The notes below the pieces were generated by a model. It worked only from the letters and a program-made list of their open reading frames with translations. It made no database searches and was not told the origin of the DNA. DNA of 64,000 nt from NCBI GenBank assembly GCA_017506865.1, contig JAFCMP010000223.1:124001-188000 (forward strand), in the 5' to 3' direction. Both the position numbers and the translations under genes were made by a program. How positions within the stretch are numbered: position 1 is the first letter of the stretch; the number at the start of each line of letters is the position of its first letter. The stretch comes from Tribonema minus (Eukaryota > Sar > Xanthophyceae > Tribonematales > Tribonemataceae). Shown one piece after another: positions 61,201 to 64,000 of the stretch.

Positions 61201-63449
61201 TGTGAGTTTCAGTTGCAGATCTTGGTGCATGACATTTGTACTGAAAGCTGTAGCAAGGCACCTCACCATCTCTGGCATTTTAGCTCGCTTTGCTGTCAGT
61301 TGGAGGATTGAATTGCGAAAAACAGGACCTGAATTGGGAAATGGGACCCAGCATCAAACCACTTTGGCGAAGTCTGGTTGAACCCTGCCAGCGTCCGCTG
61401 CTGAATTTCAACATGTTGTTGAAGTTATTAGGTGGAGGGACCAGTGTTGAAGTTGGTTAGGATACCATGATGAGCACTGAGCACGTTTCAAACTTCAATT
61501 TGCAGTTGAACTTCCGTACTTAGCCAAACTTCACAGTTGAAGTTAAAGTTCAAGTCCAAGTTCAACATGGTATATCTCAAGATCCCGAGCGCAAAAAAAA
61601 TCGTTCTTCCATTTATTTACTTCTAGGCGTGACTACTACACCCATGTCATCACAATTGAGAGAAGTCCATTTGCAGAGTTCACCCCTGTGGGTCCTGTTT
61701 TGCATACAGGTCCCGTTTTTCGCAATTCAAACCTTTGGGCTGCATGTTGTGGAAATGCACGGGACCTGTGCAGCCTCACTCAGCCGGTATGCTCCATCAG
61801 CACAGATGCATCGAATCATTATACCGCCTGTTTTTTACTTGCTTGTACACAAGAAAACCTCATTGTGCGATTGCCTAAGTGCAGTAGCCTTGTACTTCGT
61901 GTAGGATCAGGGGGGAGGGGGGGGGGGGCTTGCTCCATACTCGCGGATGCACACATTGAAAAGCGGATTCATGCAGCAAGCAGCCACACTGCGCGATAAC
62001 CAAACGGCGCTCACTGCGCCCTTCACGCTTGAGCTCTCTCTGCTCTGCTGCTTGTGTTTGGTCGTCATTGCTCAGCTGGCTGCCGACCTATCTGCATGAA
62101 GTTAATGGTGTGGACCTTGGAGGGGGGATGGGTCTGCTGACCTCTCTGCCCTACATATTACAGGTTAGCGATTCAGCAAATGTGGCGGACTGCACAGACA
62201 TGTACACATTCTCATGCACTGCAGTTGCTGTTTGGGTCGGCTGAGCAACCATGTATGGCAAGCAGTTGTGCCTCCCTCTTCAGGATAAGGATGCCTTGCA
62301 GGCGGTCGGCAGTGCATTGCGCAGGTTCCTTGGAAACAGTTTGTTTGAGCGGCACGCCACTTAGTATGTGATACTTGGAGTACTTCAGTCATCCTACAGG
62401 CACTTCAGTCATGCTACAGGCATCCTTCTACTTGATTCCGTTCAATTTTCTGGAGAAAAGGGAATGCCAGCTAATAAGGAATCCACAATGCTCGTCACAC
62501 TGAACACCCTGGCCAGTTCCCCTGCGTCAAATTGGCAACTTTCATTAGTCACATGCAATGACAGATGCAGTTACACTCTCCACATTTCCATTAGCTCTCA
62601 TGGTTGCTTCATGTGTTGAGCTCACATACCTAACCCTAATCCTACATAAAAAACGGGCATCATGTTATTAAATAACGACCGACATCTTGATAACAATACA
62701 TGAGCTGCGTTGTCACAGTGATGCCAGCATTGCATGACTATACCAACATACTCTCTTACAGGCAGCTGTGTGCATTGGCACAAGTTTTCTACTTCGAAGC
62801 ATATAGCTTATAAGCAATCGTACAGTGAAGTAACGACACAGCAATGTGTTGTCACAATGCAGGCTGCCAGCGTGGGCTCCTTTTTGTCAAGTTGAGCATA
62901 GCCACTGTGACTGTAGTGTGGGCGTGTTTGTACCCTGTTGTGCACTGCAATGAGTTGTGGACTGCCCATAGTGGTGCGCCTATGCACCTGCGCGACCGTG
63001 ACCTCAAGCGTCAGCACCAGGGGCGGGGGTTGCGGTCAAGGTCAGGATGGGGGAAGGGCACCAGCCTCTTGTGCTGACGTGCTGACGCAATAAGCAACGC
63101 TCCTTCACGCAGTTGCAACCACCCTACGCTGCTGATGCCGCCACGCTGAACGCCAGACACACATACCCTGTTGCCCATAGCTCGCAAGCATCGGCACTTT
63201 TCTATGCGCGCAGTGTATAATGGAGTGAACTCGCAGCACCCTGGGAGCATTAACGTTTTGCCAATCGCATTCCGCTCATGTGCAGGCAGTTGTGGGCGTT
63301 GGTGCAGGCGCTCTGGCTGACGAGCTAGTGGTCCGGCAGTGGCCAATCAGAACGATTCGACAGTGGCTGCAGGGCGTGGGTATGGTAGGGCCTGCCATTG
63401 CACTGGTCCTAGCAGCACAGCAGTCACACGGGGGGTCTCCCTACTACTC
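58262..63449 (+). CDS. MFS anion/phosphate transporter, SLC17/ANTR-like (3' end beyond window)
   Basis: Exons seen are 58262-58823, 59443-59740, 60210-60554, 62076-62163 and 63286-63449, with phases 1, 2, 2, 0 and 2, all GT-AG. The likelier start is the in-frame ATG at 58403, which opens an Arg/Ala/Ser-rich leader like a plastid transit peptide (MRLRRRCSSCCLAAAV). Transporter signatures follow: SYADRSNLATAVIPMSQQF, FFIGYALTQMLGGWLADTYG, RIGLGLGEGFAFPSIHAM and SWLPTYLHEV. This family includes plant ANTR proteins that move phosphate or other anions across plastid membranes with Na+ or H+. A Gln-rich loop (about 60412-60443) interrupts the central cytoplasmic region. Exon 5 ends at a GTGAGT donor; the last membrane segments lie off the window, so the gene is partial. 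Confidence 0.85.
61390..61570. repeat. Clustered AACTTCAA / TTGAAGTT motifs in transporter intron
   Basis: Many imperfect copies of TTGAAGTT and its complement on both strands within about 180 bp of intron 3. The same octamer recurs near 17090-17130, 32615-32640 and 51490-51516 in UMP synthase introns and near 53230-53385. Confidence 0.6.
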
Positions 63450-63451
63450 GT

Positions 63452-64000
63452 GAGTCATGCACTTGTGACGCCATCGCTCATGAGTCAACCACTCGTGATT
63501 CAGTCACTCGTGAGTCAATCAATGGTGACTTGAAGTAGTTTGCCATTGCACTGGTCCTGGCATAGCACATGGGGGGTCTCGTTACCACGCATGTGTCAAG
63601 TGTTTGCTGTGGTGTTGAGGGCCGATTAATATAGGTATGATATTCGAGGGTATGGGTAGGTATGAGTACAGGCATACCCATAATGTGTGCTACCCTCTCA
63701 ATGTTCTGCAAGACTCCAGATTGGGTCCTTGCCATGAATTACCTTCAATAGTTATGGCTGAGGTTTTCCCGCCTGAAACCCAAGTTCACTTTCTGGTTTG
63801 GCTTGTGGTTGTGGAGGGTCCTGTACTTATGGACCTCGCTGATCAAAAGCACTGGCGATGAAGCTGCAGGCCCGTCTGCATGTAAATTCTGGAATGGAGC
63901 ACATTGGCCTGTTTGCTGCACCTTGGGGTTGAACCAGTGGCAGTTTGATTCTTAAGTGTTCATACAGTTACCTATGTTCCATCACAAGTGTGTATGACAG
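63452..64000. other. Start of a transporter intron; no further exon recognised
   Basis: Begins at the GTGAGT donor at 63450. A short ACTCGTGAGTCA-type repeat lies at about 63446-63530. No sequence resembling the remaining MFS helices is seen before the window ends. Confidence 0.5.

Overview
The window reads as nuclear DNA of a plastid-bearing eukaryote, most likely a chlorophyte green alga. The evidence is: multi-exon genes with short phase-conserved introns, PPR-SMR proteins (a plant/algal organelle-RNA family), an SLC17/ANTR-type transporter with a transit-like leader, GT-AG introns plus two GC-AG introns, a TGTAA motif about 50 nt after one stop codon, and GC-rich retrotransposons in a less GC-rich background. 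The lineage is an inference; no rRNA or organelle gene is present to fix it.

The backbone is one two-gene cassette present three times in the same orientation: a four-exon PPR-SMR gene on + and, tail-to-tail with it, an OMP decarboxylase-orotate phosphoribosyltransferase (UMP synthase) gene on -. Unit 1 covers about 2.4-17.3 kb, unit 2 about 25.0-34.9 kb and unit 3 about 44.4-55.1 kb. Only unit 3 keeps a complete seven-exon UMP synthase gene (547 codons). Units 1 and 2 keep only its 3' exons, with frameshifts and splice damage. PPR-SMR copies 1 and 3 are open throughout; copy 2 has a frameshift and an in-frame stop. A large retroelement sits at each junction between units: a decayed Ty3/gypsy chromovirus (about 17.3-24.9 kb) and a two-ORF LINE on the - strand (about 37.4-44.4 kb).

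A second LINE family encodes an OTU-like cysteine protease motif, a reverse transcriptase and a C-terminal restriction-like endonuclease. It has one long copy (about 6.9-12.7 kb) and two 5'-truncated copies (13861-16555 and 34564-34845). Each truncated copy is flanked by a perfect 12-bp target-site duplication that begins GTAC. A fragment at 57.6-58.1 kb shares the 3' hairpin and TATAAATACAAG tail and also abuts GTAC.

Right of unit 3, a small NTF2/SnoaL-like gene is transcribed divergently from the UMP synthase gene. It is followed by an MFS anion/phosphate transporter gene that runs off the right edge. The first 2.4 kb hold only a 33-bp minisatellite and low-complexity sequence. The host genes serve organelle RNA metabolism (PPR-SMR), de novo pyrimidine synthesis (UMP synthase) and anion transport; their adjacency looks structural rather than functional.
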